Of a stretch of DNA of 64,000 nt, positions 1 to 8,725 are shown one piece after another. Origin of the DNA: Clostridium sp. (lineage in GTDB: Bacteria; Bacillota; Clostridia; Clostridiales; Clostridiaceae); the NCBI RefSeq assembly GCF_022482905.1, contig NZ_JAKVOI010000001.1:1985958-2049957 (forward strand), written 5' to 3'. The first letter of the stretch is position 1. Every line of letters starts with the position of its first letter. The notes below the pieces were generated by a model. The model did no database searches. It was not told the origin of the DNA and saw only the letters and a list, made by a program, of their open reading frames with translations. Position numbers and translations under genes: made by a program.

Positions 1-159
1 TAAAGATACTTGAGTTGTATGCCCCACTGTTTGAGCTAAATTTACAACAACTGTTGCTGTAATAGAATTCTTTAAAGTTATATAATTACTTGTTATTGCA
101 GCATTTGTCGTCCTTGGTTCAAATGCTTGTACTAATTTATATTTTTCAATTATTGCCAT
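1..159 (-). CDS. Phage structural-region protein, 5' part only
   Basis: An open frame on the minus strand starts at the ATG at 157-159 behind a GGGAGG-type ribosome binding site and runs off the left window edge after 53 codons. The visible protein begins MAIIEKYKLVQAFE and is rich in Thr, Ala and Asn, with no recognisable motif. It follows the capsid gene in transcription order, with the zeta-kinase pair inserted between them. That is where HK97-type phages keep head-completion or connector genes, but a small structural role is only inferred from position. The frame is absent from an ORF list because it is truncated. Confidence 0.6.
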   Translation of the reverse strand, partial: MAIIEKYKLVQAFEPRTTNAAITSNYITLKNSITATVVVNLAQTVGHTTQVSL

Positions 160-208
160 ATTGTAATAACCTCCCTCAATTATACATTATTAATATTTTG
201 AACATAAA

Positions 209-243
209 AAACTAGCTTAATATTCAATATACTAAGCTAGTTT
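209..243 (-). terminator. Rho-independent terminator after the zeta-like gene
   Basis: Perfect 11-bp arms AAACTAGCTTA (209-219) and TAAGCTAGTTT (233-243) enclose a 13-nt loop. Read on the minus strand the stem is followed by a T-run (about 205-210). It overlaps the stop codon of the kinase gene, so it separates this gene from the next phage gene. Confidence 0.85.
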
Positions 244-806
244 CACTTTAGAATTTTCCTACTCCATTTAGGCATATTTTTACTTTTCCATTTAATAGCC
301 CCATTAATCAAATAGGCTATTTCCTCAATTTGTTTTGTATTATCATATATATTTGTTTCATCACAGACAAGCATCAATATCTTTAAATTTTCTAATGATT
401 CATAATATCTTCTTTCCACAGTCTCTTCTGAAATTCCATGCCCACCTTCTAAAACTCTAATTCTAACTCTTTCTTTAGCAACTTCAGGACTATCTACTCC
501 AATAAAATTCATAACTACATAAAATCCCTTTTCTTTTGCTTTTCTTATATTTCTAACAATACTTTTACCTGAAAGAGTAGTTTCTTGGTTAAATGATATA
601 TTATTTTTAATATAATAATTTATAAGTTTTACAGCCTCTCTTGCACACTTAATTTGAAGATTGCTATCTTTCCATGAACCTATTCTTGCTACCATCTCAT
701 CTGTATTTATCCTTTTTTCATTTTTATTTCTTTCATAATAAATGGATTTATATATTGATGTCTTTCCAGCACCATTAACACCAGCAAATATGGTATACGT
801 AGCCAT
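243..806 (-). CDS. Zeta-toxin-like P-loop kinase
   Basis: A 187-aa protein with a Walker A motif GVNGAGKTS at residues 9-17. It then has NTDEMVAR, the position of the catalytic/substrate Asp in zeta toxins, and a FNQETTLSGKS segment typical of zeta/PezT folds. Family members phosphorylate UDP-N-acetylglucosamine or related substrates and poison the cell wall; some stand-alone homologues have other roles. It lies two bases downstream of a 56-aa gene, and the pair has its own promoter-like sequence and terminator, inserted between capsid and the next phage gene. This is a classic moron arrangement. Toxicity is inferred, since no residues were tested against a structure. Confidence 0.75.
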   Translation of the reverse strand: MATYTIFAGVNGAGKTSIYKSIYYERNKNEKRINTDEMVARIGSWKDSNLQIKCAREAVKLINYYIKNNISFNQETTLSGKSIVRNIRKAKEKGFYVVMNFIGVDSPEVAKERVRIRVLEGGHGISEETVERRYYESLENLKILMLVCDETNIYDNTKQIEEIAYLINGAIKWKSKNMPKWSRKILK

Positions 807-808
807 CT

Positions 809-979
809 CTATTTACCTATTATCCTTTTTTGTTCTTTTTGCAGCACCATATTTGATAGATTCATATAAAAATCTTGTTCTTCTTTTGTTTTTGCCTTTT
901 TAAATAGTTCTTTTAAATCCCAATATGAATATTTTAGGAATTGTTCATATAAGTTATTTTGTTGATTTATTTTCTCCAT
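809..979 (-). CDS. Small partner of the zeta-like kinase, 56 aa
   Basis: An ATG at 977-979 preceded by GGAGGAATTATT opens a 56-codon frame that stops at 809-811, two bases before the kinase start. The product is charged and mostly helical (many Lys, Glu and Gln). It has no motif I recognise and is shorter than known epsilon or PezA antitoxins. Tight spacing and strict co-orientation suggest translational coupling, so an antitoxin role is a reasonable guess but unproven. Confidence 0.6.
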   Translation of the reverse strand: MEKINQQNNLYEQFLKYSYWDLKELFKKAKTKEEQDFYMNLSNMVLQKEQKRIIGK

Positions 980-1013
980 AATAATTCCTCCAACAAATAA
1001 TATTTTTTATTAT

Positions 1014-1045
1014 ATTATAGCCTAATACATCACTTATATAAACAA
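1014..1045 (-). promoter_or_regulatory. Possible promoter of the zeta-kinase pair
   Basis: On the minus strand a perfect -10 hexamer TATAAT (1014-1019) lies 35 nt upstream of the small gene. The best -35 is TTGTTT (1040-1045), with a long 20-nt spacer. It sits immediately after the capsid stop codon, as expected for a moron with independent expression. The spacing is poor, so confidence is limited. Confidence 0.4.
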
Positions 1046-1049
1046 TTTT

Positions 1050-2333
1050 TTATCTGTCAGCCAAAGTAACAAATGGACTTAAAGAATTAGCTCCCTTATA
1101 AGGCGTAATTGGTTTATTTCTATAAGGAGTACCATTGAATTTATAAATAAATCTAAACACCTGCTCATCATATAAAAATCTCACATGTATTGATACATCT
1201 GCTGTTGGTGCTTTTTTATCTATTCCTATATACTGGGTTGGATCTGCAAGTATGATGTCTCCTTTTTTACCAAGCACAGAACACTGCTCTATTGGAATTA
1301 TTGGTCTATTTAAAAGAGTGCTGTACTGTGAACTTGAAGCTCCTCCAGACGGTAGAAATACTGGTGCTCCTCCTGTTCCTATATTAAGTGCCATTGTGTA
1401 AAGCTGTGGTTCTATTTCTTGATTAATATACCACACAGCATTAGCTCTAAGCCTTGCAGGCACTGAACTCCACATTTTAAGTATATTTTCATACTTTATA
1501 GTTCCTGCTGCTTGATCTTTCTCTTTTGCTACAGTTACAAGTGCATCTGAATTTAACACCCCAAGCGGCATTCCAACACCACTTCCATTAATAATTGCAT
1601 CATCAATCTTAAAGCTCATTTCATCAGCATAAGCTTGTTTTACTATTGCCTCAAGAGCTGTTGCATCCTGAAGTAAGTCATCTGTAACATAACAAAGTGC
1701 CAGTAATTTCTGAAGTGCCATATCAATTTCTCTAAACTTAGGCTTTGACTTTGTAACAGTTTCTGCTTCAGCTATCCAGTAAGCCTGGACTCCACCCCAC
1801 CTGCTCCCGTTAGCCCTGCTGGTTTCATCAATGCCGAGAGCCCTGAGTCTGTTGGTATTTGCACCTATTGGAATCATCCTTATTCTATTTGCAACCTGGC
1901 TTTCTGACATCATAACATCAAACATATCCTGTATAAAATCATTTTCCAGCATAAAGCCGCCTTCAGACGTTACACTTTCATTCAAACCTGATGCTGAATT
2001 TTGATATATGAGTCTATTATCCATTATTCCACCAGGTGAAGATGCCTTTGCTACAGCTTGAAGAAATTCTCCCATGCCGCCTTTCCATTTCTTTTCATTA
2101 GGATCTTTAGGTTTAGCATATATAGGTTCATTGACTGGTGTCTTATTAAGCTTTTCTCTTTCTTTTAGCTTGTCTTCTGCTTCTATTGTTTTTTCAAGAT
2201 TTTTAATTTCTACCTCTAAATCATCATATAACTTTTGCTCCTCTTCATTCATTGCTCTTGCTGCATTAATTGCGCCTTGTACTATAGCTGCTTGTGAGTC
2301 AAGTTTTTGTTTTAATATTTCTTTTAAACTCAT
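1050..2333 (-). CDS. Phage major capsid protein, HK97 family
   Basis: The 427-aa product is the expected size for an HK97-fold capsid precursor. Residues about 1-65 are a charged coiled coil (the delta/scaffold domain). A linker follows, then the mature shell domain from about residue 95, with segments such as TSEGGFMLENDFIQDM and the C-terminal FRFIYKFNGTPYRNKPITPYKG typical of the family. The adjacent ClpP-like protease presumably removes the scaffold arm during prohead maturation. The start ATG overlaps the protease stop by four bases (ATGA), giving translational coupling. Confidence 0.95.
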   Translation of the reverse strand: MSLKEILKQKLDSQAAIVQGAINAARAMNEEEQKLYDDLEVEIKNLEKTIEAEDKLKEREKLNKTPVNEPIYAKPKDPNEKKWKGGMGEFLQAVAKASSPGGIMDNRLIYQNSASGLNESVTSEGGFMLENDFIQDMFDVMMSESQVANRIRMIPIGANTNRLRALGIDETSRANGSRWGGVQAYWIAEAETVTKSKPKFREIDMALQKLLALCYVTDDLLQDATALEAIVKQAYADEMSFKIDDAIINGSGVGMPLGVLNSDALVTVAKEKDQAAGTIKYENILKMWSSVPARLRANAVWYINQEIEPQLYTMALNIGTGGAPVFLPSGGASSSQYSTLLNRPIIPIEQCSVLGKKGDIILADPTQYIGIDKKAPTADVSIHVRFLYDEQVFRFIYKFNGTPYRNKPITPYKGANSLSPFVTLADR

Positions 2334-3172
2334 ATACTAAATCTCCTCTCATGAATTTCATTTAACTTTTTATATAAATCTATAGGAACCTGCTTTTCAT
2401 CCTTAGCTGCCGAAATTTTATTATTATCTGTAACTTTTTCTTTAATTTCTTCTATATTAACAGGCTGTTCTTTTTTAATCTTATTAACTTTACTTTCACT
2501 TGGAATTGACTCTTTAAACTGAATTTTGCCTACTTGAAGATTTTTATATCTAGTAATATCAACTTTTAATCCATCAATAGCAAATATTCTATTATTCAAC
2601 GAAGCTGCTACTTGTTTTTCTTCTTCAATTTCATCTGCAAAGCCAAATTCTACTGCTTCCTCTGCTGTCATCCAAGTTTCTGCATCCAGCAGTTCAACTA
2701 TACTTTCTTTCTCCATTCCTGTTTTATCTTCATATACTGAGATCATACTTTCTCTTACTTTATCTAAATCATCAGCTAATTTTCTAAAATCATTTGCATT
2801 ACCCATACCAAAAGACCAAGGATTATGCACCATAAGCATTGCGTTTTTAGGCATTTTAACGTTATCTCCTGCCATAGCAATTATTGAAGCTATACTTGCT
2901 ACAAGTCCATCCACATAAACATTAACTGTTGCACTATGCCTTTTTAGCATTGAATATATCGCCTGTCCTGCAAATACATCACCGCCGCCGCTGTTTATAT
3001 AAACATTTAAGGTTTTAATATCCCCAAGTGAATCTAATTCTTCCTTAAAATTTTTAGGTGTAATTTCGTCTCCCCACCAAGTAGAATCACTTATATCTCC
3101 ATATAAAAGCAGTTCTCCTTCATTACTATTTTCTTTTGCATTAAATGTCCAGAACTTCTTACCTTTACTCAT
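2330..3172 (-). CDS. Prohead protease, ClpP-like serine protease
   Basis: A head maturation protease of the ClpP/SppA-like (S14) type. Counting from the chosen ATG, the nucleophile lies in DGLVASIASIIAMAG (Ser about 93), the catalytic His in MVHNPW (about 116), and the acid in the LLDAETWMTAEEAVEFGFAD block. The C-terminal 80 residues are a charged tail that may act as scaffold or be processed. I chose the ATG at 3172 because it follows GGCGGTGAG; a GTG three codons upstream is possible. The gene overlaps the portal gene upstream and the capsid gene downstream, the standard portal-protease-capsid order. Confidence 0.93.
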   Translation of the reverse strand: MSKGKKFWTFNAKENSNEGELLLYGDISDSTWWGDEITPKNFKEELDSLGDIKTLNVYINSGGGDVFAGQAIYSMLKRHSATVNVYVDGLVASIASIIAMAGDNVKMPKNAMLMVHNPWSFGMGNANDFRKLADDLDKVRESMISVYEDKTGMEKESIVELLDAETWMTAEEAVEFGFADEIEEEKQVAASLNNRIFAIDGLKVDITRYKNLQVGKIQFKESIPSESKVNKIKKEQPVNIEEIKEKVTDNNKISAAKDEKQVPIDLYKKLNEIHERRFSI

Positions 3173-4445
3173 GTTTCTCACCGCCCTTTGAAATCATTTC
3201 ATATATTTTCTCTGCCAATTCCTTATCTTTATTTTCTATATCATCAGTACCAGCTTCACTCATATTTAAAGGCTGTAAATATATATCTCCATTTTCAATC
3301 GGGTCCATGTTTTCAAGTCTTCTTATATCATTTACACTTAGCCAACCCCATTGTCTGCCCTGTGCATAAGCTGAAGCTCTAGTCTGGGCATCTCCTCTTA
3401 AAAGTGCGTCCACCTTAAACTCGAAATATCTATTTTTTCTTTTTGATTCATTTGAAAGCAGCTGCAAATTCAAGTTTTCTTCCCATCTTTTAAACCAAGG
3501 GAGCATAGTATAAACAATAAACTCTAGGCTCTGATGTTCTATATTATTGTTCGTGGATCTTGTTAAATCTTGTACCAAATGAAGTGGTATTCTAAATATT
3601 CTACATACATCTTCTATCCTAAATCTCTTGGATTCTAAAAACTGTGCATCAGTAAGTTTCATAGTAACTTCTTTAAATTGACCTCCACCCTCAAGTATCA
3701 TTGGTACTCCTGCATTGGAAAGTCCCGTATAATTTTTCTTTATGTCTTTTTTTAATCTCTTAAAAGCTTCGTCTCCTAGTTCATTAGGATACTGAAATAT
3801 TCCACTTGTCGATGCCCTATTAAGATAAAAATTTCTTTCAAATTTGTCTTGAGATAATCCAATATCAATAGTTAATGCCGCATAAGTTAAAGGTGTTACT
3901 CCTATATAACCATCTAAAGTTAAACCCGGTATATGCAGTATTTCATCTCTTGTCTTCGGCTCAGTTTTACCATCAATAAAATAAAGCAGCTTTCCTGTGT
4001 CTTTATCTATATCAATCCTTACTCTGTTCCATAAAATAGGTCTGAGTTCTAATAAATCACCATGGAGATTGAATACCTTCTGAGCTATAAAGTTTCCTCC
4101 TAAGTTCATATTGCTCATTCCTGTTTCCTTAAACTGACCCGGAGTCATTTCTGGATTTGGATTATAATGCATCAACTGATATTCTGGAGCATCTGTAACT
4201 TGAATTCTATTACCTTTACTGTCTTTCTCATATAAAAATATAGGACAACTGGCAAGAGTTTCTGAAAGTACCCTGTTACAAGCAAAAACTGCTGTAAAAC
4301 TCATAGCTGTATTGGCATCTATGGTTGAATTATCTGCTGTAGGAACATCTTCACCAGCTAAAAAATCCTGAGAATATTTCTGCAGGACTTCAAATAATGC
4401 ATTTTGTGGAGTAAGAAAAAGCTTACATCTATCTATAAATTTCAA
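3165..4445 (-). CDS. Phage portal protein, HK97 type
   Basis: The 426-aa length is normal for HK97 gp3-like portals. Conserved features include the N-terminal NTAMSFTAVFACNRVLSETLASCP segment, the LRPILWNRVRI and LHIPGL blocks in the middle, and RIFRIPLHLVQDL before the crown region. The portal is the dodecameric ring at the unique vertex through which terminase pumps DNA and to which the connector attaches. It sits 11 bases downstream of the large terminase, in the canonical packaging cluster. Confidence 0.95.
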   Translation of the reverse strand: MKFIDRCKLFLTPQNALFEVLQKYSQDFLAGEDVPTADNSTIDANTAMSFTAVFACNRVLSETLASCPIFLYEKDSKGNRIQVTDAPEYQLMHYNPNPEMTPGQFKETGMSNMNLGGNFIAQKVFNLHGDLLELRPILWNRVRIDIDKDTGKLLYFIDGKTEPKTRDEILHIPGLTLDGYIGVTPLTYAALTIDIGLSQDKFERNFYLNRASTSGIFQYPNELGDEAFKRLKKDIKKNYTGLSNAGVPMILEGGGQFKEVTMKLTDAQFLESKRFRIEDVCRIFRIPLHLVQDLTRSTNNNIEHQSLEFIVYTMLPWFKRWEENLNLQLLSNESKRKNRYFEFKVDALLRGDAQTRASAYAQGRQWGWLSVNDIRRLENMDPIENGDIYLQPLNMSEAGTDDIENKDKELAEKIYEMISKGGEKHE

Positions 4446-4456
4446 AACATCACTTC

Positions 4457-6007
4457 CTAATCAAGTAAACTTCTCATTCCTCTTTTTTCATAAACTGATT
4501 CTTTAGATTCATGCCTTATTGCTCTATCAAGAGCCATTATTAATGCAACAGCTCCATCTATTTTTTCAGTAGACTTTTCTTTATCCGGCTTTATGTTTCC
4601 AGCTGGATCTGTTCTTACAAATATGTTGTCCATCATCCAGCTTAAAACTGGATGTTCCCCATGAGCTATTTTCTGTTCCAGAGTTATTTTCATAAGTTCT
4701 TTTGTTGGTGGGCTCATATCTTTATATCCTTGTCCAAAAGGAACTACAGTAAAACCTAAGCCATCTAAGTTTTGAACCATCTGCACAGCTCCCCAGCGGT
4801 CAAAGGCTATTTCCTTTATATTAAATTGTGTTCCAAGTTTATCTATAAAATTTTCAATAAAAGCATAATGAATAACATTTCCTTCTGTAGTTTCAAGAAA
4901 GCCCTGCTTCTTCCATACATCATAGGGAACATGATCTCTTTTTACTCTAAGTTTCAAATTATCTTCTGGTATCCAGAAGAAAGGTAAAACATAATATTTA
5001 TCATCCTCAGTTATTGGAGGGAATACTAAAACAAAGGCAGTAATATCATTAGTACTTGAAAGATCCAAGCCGCCATAACATTCTCTGCCCTTAAGTTTTT
5101 CAATATTAACTTCAAAAGAGCACTTGTTCCAAACATCCATAGGCATCCATCTTACAGACTGTTTAACCCATTGATTAAGTCTAAGCTGCCTGAATATATT
5201 TTCTTCAGCTGGATTTTCTTTTGCACTATTAAAAGCATCCCTAACCTTTTCAATAGGTATGGTATATCCAAGAGAAGGATTCGCTTTATACCAATTAGCT
5301 TCATCTCCCCAATCTTCGTTGTCTGCAGTACCATAAATTACTGGATAAAAAGTTTTATCGATTTTCTTGCCCCTTAAAATATCCTCCGCCTTTTGATGTA
5401 CCTCATAGCATATAGAATTTCTATCTGTTCCAGCGGTTGTAATTAAAAAGAACAGCGGCTGCATTCTTGCATCACCACTGCCCTTTGTCATAACATCATA
5501 TAATTCTCTATTAGGTTGTGCATGTAACTCATCAAAAATTACTCCATGAACATTAAGTCCATGTTTACTAAATGCCTCTGAAGATAGAACTTGATAAAAG
5601 CTTCCAAGAGGTATATAAACCAATCTCTTTTGAGATATTACAGGCTTTATTCTTTTCTTAAGTGCCGGACATTGATCCACCATATCTACCGCCACATCAA
5701 AAACAATTGAAGCCTGCTGCCTGTCCGCGGCACATCCATAAACTTCAGCTCCCCATTCATTATCTGCACAGGTAAGATAAAGAGCTATAGCTGCGGCGAT
5801 TTCACTTTTTCCATTTTTCTTTGGAATTTCTACATAAGCTGTATTGTATTTTCTATATCCATTATCCTTAACTGTTCCAAATATATCTTTAATAATTTTA
5901 TCCTGCCATGGTAATAAATGAAAGGGAACTCCATGCCACACACCTTTTGTATGCTTTAAATTATTTATGAAATTTACTACCCTTTCTGCTTTCTCCTCAT
6001 CAAACAT
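4457..6007 (-). CDS. Terminase large subunit
   Basis: A 516-aa packaging motor. The N-terminal ATPase has a Walker A-like EIPKKNGKSEIAAA (about residues 58-71) and a Walker B-like GVIFDELHAQP. The C-terminal RNase H-like nuclease begins near GGLDLSSTNDITAFVLVFP, whose Asp residues are metal ligands. The protein cuts concatemeric genomes and drives DNA into the prohead through the portal. It starts ATG behind AAGGATGG and follows the small subunit by two bases. Confidence 0.95.
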   Translation of the reverse strand: MFDEEKAERVVNFINNLKHTKGVWHGVPFHLLPWQDKIIKDIFGTVKDNGYRKYNTAYVEIPKKNGKSEIAAAIALYLTCADNEWGAEVYGCAADRQQASIVFDVAVDMVDQCPALKKRIKPVISQKRLVYIPLGSFYQVLSSEAFSKHGLNVHGVIFDELHAQPNRELYDVMTKGSGDARMQPLFFLITTAGTDRNSICYEVHQKAEDILRGKKIDKTFYPVIYGTADNEDWGDEANWYKANPSLGYTIPIEKVRDAFNSAKENPAEENIFRQLRLNQWVKQSVRWMPMDVWNKCSFEVNIEKLKGRECYGGLDLSSTNDITAFVLVFPPITEDDKYYVLPFFWIPEDNLKLRVKRDHVPYDVWKKQGFLETTEGNVIHYAFIENFIDKLGTQFNIKEIAFDRWGAVQMVQNLDGLGFTVVPFGQGYKDMSPPTKELMKITLEQKIAHGEHPVLSWMMDNIFVRTDPAGNIKPDKEKSTEKIDGAVALIMALDRAIRHESKESVYEKRGMRSLLD

Positions 6008-6009
6008 CT

Positions 6010-6480
6010 TTACACCATCCTTAGAATGTCTTCCATAGGATCATCAGTTTTACCTGTTTCTGTACCTACTCTAATCCTAGTACGGGATGATGGTGTTAAT
6101 CCAAATTCAGAGCAAAAGTCCTTCATAATTTTAAGATAGGTTTGAGCAATAGAAACCTGGGGCACCTGTTGAATATATCCTGATGGTGTTTTAAAAATAG
6201 TCCCATGCTTTGTTAAAAATTCTTCTGCTTCCTTCCACCTTGCATAAGCTTGACAGTACCCAGCAAAAGCGGCTGCATCAACTTTGGTAAGTACACCTAT
6301 TTTCTCTAATGTCTTTGTCATTCTTCTCCATTCTTTTTTAGCTTCCGGTTCAAGCCATGACGGACATTTTGGAGCTTTCTTTTCAGGTTTGGGTTCATTT
6401 ATATTTAATGGTCTTTTTCCTGGATTTCCTTCAAGAACTTTTAGAGCCGTTGGTTTTGGTTTTCTTCCTCTTGTCGCCAT
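6010..6480 (-). CDS. Terminase small subunit, P27 family
   Basis: The 156-aa protein opens with MATRGRKPKPTALKVLEGNP, the hallmark of the P27 small terminase family, and keeps the WLEPEAKKEWRR and YCQAYARWKEAE helices. It recognises the packaging site and recruits the large subunit. It starts behind GGAGGTGAAACC. In most phages of this type the HNH nuclease gene is directly upstream; here about 4 kb of accessory genes separate the two. Confidence 0.92.
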   Translation of the reverse strand: MATRGRKPKPTALKVLEGNPGKRPLNINEPKPEKKAPKCPSWLEPEAKKEWRRMTKTLEKIGVLTKVDAAAFAGYCQAYARWKEAEEFLTKHGTIFKTPSGYIQQVPQVSIAQTYLKIMKDFCSEFGLTPSSRTRIRVGTETGKTDDPMEDILRMV

Positions 6481-6595
6481 GGTTTCACCTCCAATTTTTT
6501 AAAAAATAGAGCTTATACTTAAATAAACTCACTCCACAAAATATAATGTTTATAATTAATTCTGCATCCAAAGCTATCTTAGTTAAATTATCTGA

Positions 6596-7657
6596 TTACA
6601 TTTTTATCTTCATATATTTAGATATTATTACATCAAATTTTTGTTCATTAAGTTCTAACTTTCCATATTCATTTTGACTTGAAATATTATATACCTCATC
6701 ACTTTTATACAATATATGTTTCTTAGGATAGAAGCTATATATCTTTTCAATACCATCTGGCTCTTCAAAAAATTTAATATTTTCATCATCTATACTAATA
6801 ATAGATATAATATCTCCTTCTTCATTGGTTAATATAATTGCTTCATTTATTTCAGAATAAATAAAATTTAACTTAATAGCTTCTTTCCCTGATTTTCTAA
6901 TAACTTGAAACTTTATAGTTTGATAGAACTCATATTCCTTATCTAGTTTATATTCTACATTTTCAATATTTTTATTTTCCAAGCACTTATCTATAATATC
7001 ATTCACCCAAGTTATAATTAATTCATTACTAGCTAACCACTGCTCATGTGTTTCCTTTTTAGCCTTTTCTAAAGTTTTATCCATGATATTCATAATAGAA
7101 TCGTCAAAATATCTATCTGCATTAAGTATATTTTTTACGTAAAACTCTTTTATAATATATAAAGTGTCATTAAGAGTAATTAAAATCTTGTACCACTCAT
7201 AAACTGATGTATATCCTAAATGAGTGAGTGTATTTCTGTATTGTGCTAATTTATCCAATGTTTTATACTGCCTATTTGTAATATTTTCTTTAAATATTTT
7301 ATTAATTAAGCTGATACACTTATTATAATCTATTGTTTTATAATCATTTTCCCTAAAAGTAGCATGGTATGATAGTCCTGCTTTTTTTCTTCCTTTAATA
7401 TACTGATTATGAAGCATCCTACAAACGGCTTCGTCACTTTCAATATCTACCTTAAATATCAAAAATTCATTAATGTCTGAAAGAATTTTTTTAGTAAATA
7501 GTTCTATTGAATTATGTATTGCTATTACTGAAAATTTAAGATTACCATAGTGATCTACAGAAATATCTAAACTATTAAGATTATCTAAAAATTTGTTGTA
7601 AAAATCTAATCCCACTTTTAATGAATTAATCCCATTATCCATTATATGAAGTTCCAT
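6596..7657 (-). CDS. HEPN-motif protein (candidate RNase-type accessory gene)
   Basis: A protein of about 353 aa with no phage structural homology I recognise. Its N-terminal third is helical, with an AIHNSIELFTKKIL helix followed about 90 residues later by YRNTLTH. This fits the HEPN RNase signature R-polar-x3-H (R, N and H present, counting from the upstream ATG as residues 146-151). HEPN proteins are metal-independent RNases common in toxin, abortive-infection and CRISPR effectors. The C-terminal half is acidic and unassigned. A promoter-like extended -10 (TGGTACAAT) just upstream suggests autonomous expression. The ATG at 7657 follows GGTGGGGGATAAT; an in-frame ATG at 7672 is an alternative. 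Confidence 0.55.
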   Translation of the reverse strand: MELHIMDNGINSLKVGLDFYNKFLDNLNSLDISVDHYGNLKFSVIAIHNSIELFTKKILSDINEFLIFKVDIESDEAVCRMLHNQYIKGRKKAGLSYHATFRENDYKTIDYNKCISLINKIFKENITNRQYKTLDKLAQYRNTLTHLGYTSVYEWYKILITLNDTLYIIKEFYVKNILNADRYFDDSIMNIMDKTLEKAKKETHEQWLASNELIITWVNDIIDKCLENKNIENVEYKLDKEYEFYQTIKFQVIRKSGKEAIKLNFIYSEINEAIILTNEEGDIISIISIDDENIKFFEEPDGIEKIYSFYPKKHILYKSDEVYNISSQNEYGKLELNEQKFDVIISKYMKIKM

Positions 7658-7672
7658 ATTATCCCCCACCAT

Positions 7673-7735
7673 ATTATTATTCTTTATAAGTTAAATTGTA
7701 CCATAATAATTAAAAACAAAAAATTAATATTGAGA
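7673..7735 (-). promoter_or_regulatory. Likely private promoter of the HEPN gene
   Basis: On the minus strand an extended -10 (TATGGTACAAT) lies about 35 nt before the HEPN start, inside an otherwise AT-only 80-bp gap. No good -35 is visible (TTTTTT at 17 nt), which is common for extended -10 promoters. This would let the gene be expressed from the quiescent prophage. Confidence 0.45.
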
Positions 7736-7755
7736 GAAAAATTATGTTCTTCAAT

Positions 7756-8484
7756 CTATTTTGTTTTGCTTTTAAATTTCTTACTTCTAAAAGCACTGTT
7801 GCCATCTAGCTTACTAAGTAATTGATTTCTTGCATCTTTATACCTATCTCCTATAAATCCAAGCCTTAAAAGCCAGGTTCTGAAGGTGTATTTCTCATTA
7901 TCTGTTTGCCTTTCCTTCGGAGAAGAATGTTTAAACTTCTTTGAACTTTCATTAAGTGCCTCAGCAAATTGGGCAGCAATTTCAGCATTCTCAAAACCTT
8001 CTATAAATTTAAATTCTAAAGTTTCCTTTTCAAAATTGAAACTAATACCCGGACACTTTTCTACTCCAATTTCTAAAGCTGCTGTTTTAAAATCTTCAAT
8101 ACTTACAAGCCTTACATTGTTTATGCCATCTACAAATTCTCCTGTAACAATATCCGTTTCAATTGCTAGTGCCTTTTTTATAAGGGTCTGCTTGCTATTT
8201 ATCATATTTATTAAATTTCTTAATGTAATCCCCGTATGCCCATCCATTGGAAAAGTTAATTCTGTGGCTATGTTTTTTTCCTTTATTGGTTCTTCCTTAA
8301 AATTATTTAACAATTCTTCAAGTTTCACTTCTATGCCTTCTGAATTTTTAATCCCACCTTCTTTATCAACAGTTATAATTCCTTGTGGTGATTTAATTTG
8401 GTAAGCAAAACTCGGTACTCCCATATATTCCGGTTTCACCCCAAAATGCTCACCTAATATTTTTACAGTTTCTTTCCTTTCCAA
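7756..8484 (-). CDS. Phage protein of the terminase-proximal 'virulence-related' type
   Basis: A 242-aa protein beginning MERKETVKILGEHFGVKP, with central GHTGITLRNLINMINSKQTLI and C-terminal TFRTWLLRLGFIGDRYKDARNQLLSKLDGNSAFR. From memory such proteins are found near amidoligase or methylase genes in clostridial and other Firmicutes phages and are often labelled virulence-related, without a proven activity. I see no catalytic motif. It is preceded by GGAGGTAATTGATTTGG. Function unknown. Confidence 0.6.
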   Translation of the reverse strand: MERKETVKILGEHFGVKPEYMGVPSFAYQIKSPQGIITVDKEGGIKNSEGIEVKLEELLNNFKEEPIKEKNIATELTFPMDGHTGITLRNLINMINSKQTLIKKALAIETDIVTGEFVDGINNVRLVSIEDFKTAALEIGVEKCPGISFNFEKETLEFKFIEGFENAEIAAQFAEALNESSKKFKHSSPKERQTDNEKYTFRTWLLRLGFIGDRYKDARNQLLSKLDGNSAFRSKKFKSKTK

Positions 8485-8610
8485 ATCAATTACCTCCTGT
8501 GCTTTTTTGTTATTACATTAATCACTCTAAAGCACAGATATATCAAGTTATTTATAAATGTTTATTTCCTTTGAATAAAGGCTAATATGAGTACCAAGGC
8601 GGTGATATCA

Positions 8611-8703
8611 ATGAAAAAATCAAGTTTCATAAGAATAGATACCCTTATAACTATTTCAGCAATTATGATTTTTATATTAGCAGCAGTTAAATTTATGCAC
8701 TAA
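8611..8703 (+). CDS. 30-aa single-pass membrane peptide
   Basis: A short plus-strand frame, opposite to all neighbours, starts at ATG 8611 behind AAGGCGGTGATATCA. It encodes MKKSSFIRIDT followed by a hydrophobic helix (LITISAIMIFILAAVKF) and ends at the first base of a terminator hairpin. A basic N-terminus plus one helix is the layout of small toxin or regulatory membrane peptides, but a toxin role is only a possibility. It is too short for most ORF lists; the ribosome binding site and terminator argue that it is real. Confidence 0.5.
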   Translation: MKKSSFIRIDTLITISAIMIFILAAVKFMH

Positions 8704-8725
8704 AAAAAGCCCCTGCAGGCTTTTT
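8704..8725. terminator. Bidirectional terminator
   Basis: Stem AAAAAGCC/GGCTTTTT with loop CCTGCA lies between the convergent 30-aa peptide gene and the minus-strand DUF6329-like gene. A-run and T-run flank both sides, so it can stop transcription from either strand. Confidence 0.85.

Noticed and set aside
7886-8404. 172-codon plus-strand frame opposite the 242-aa phage gene
   Set aside because: Low-complexity Ser/Phe/Leu composition and no ribosome binding site; antisense shadow.
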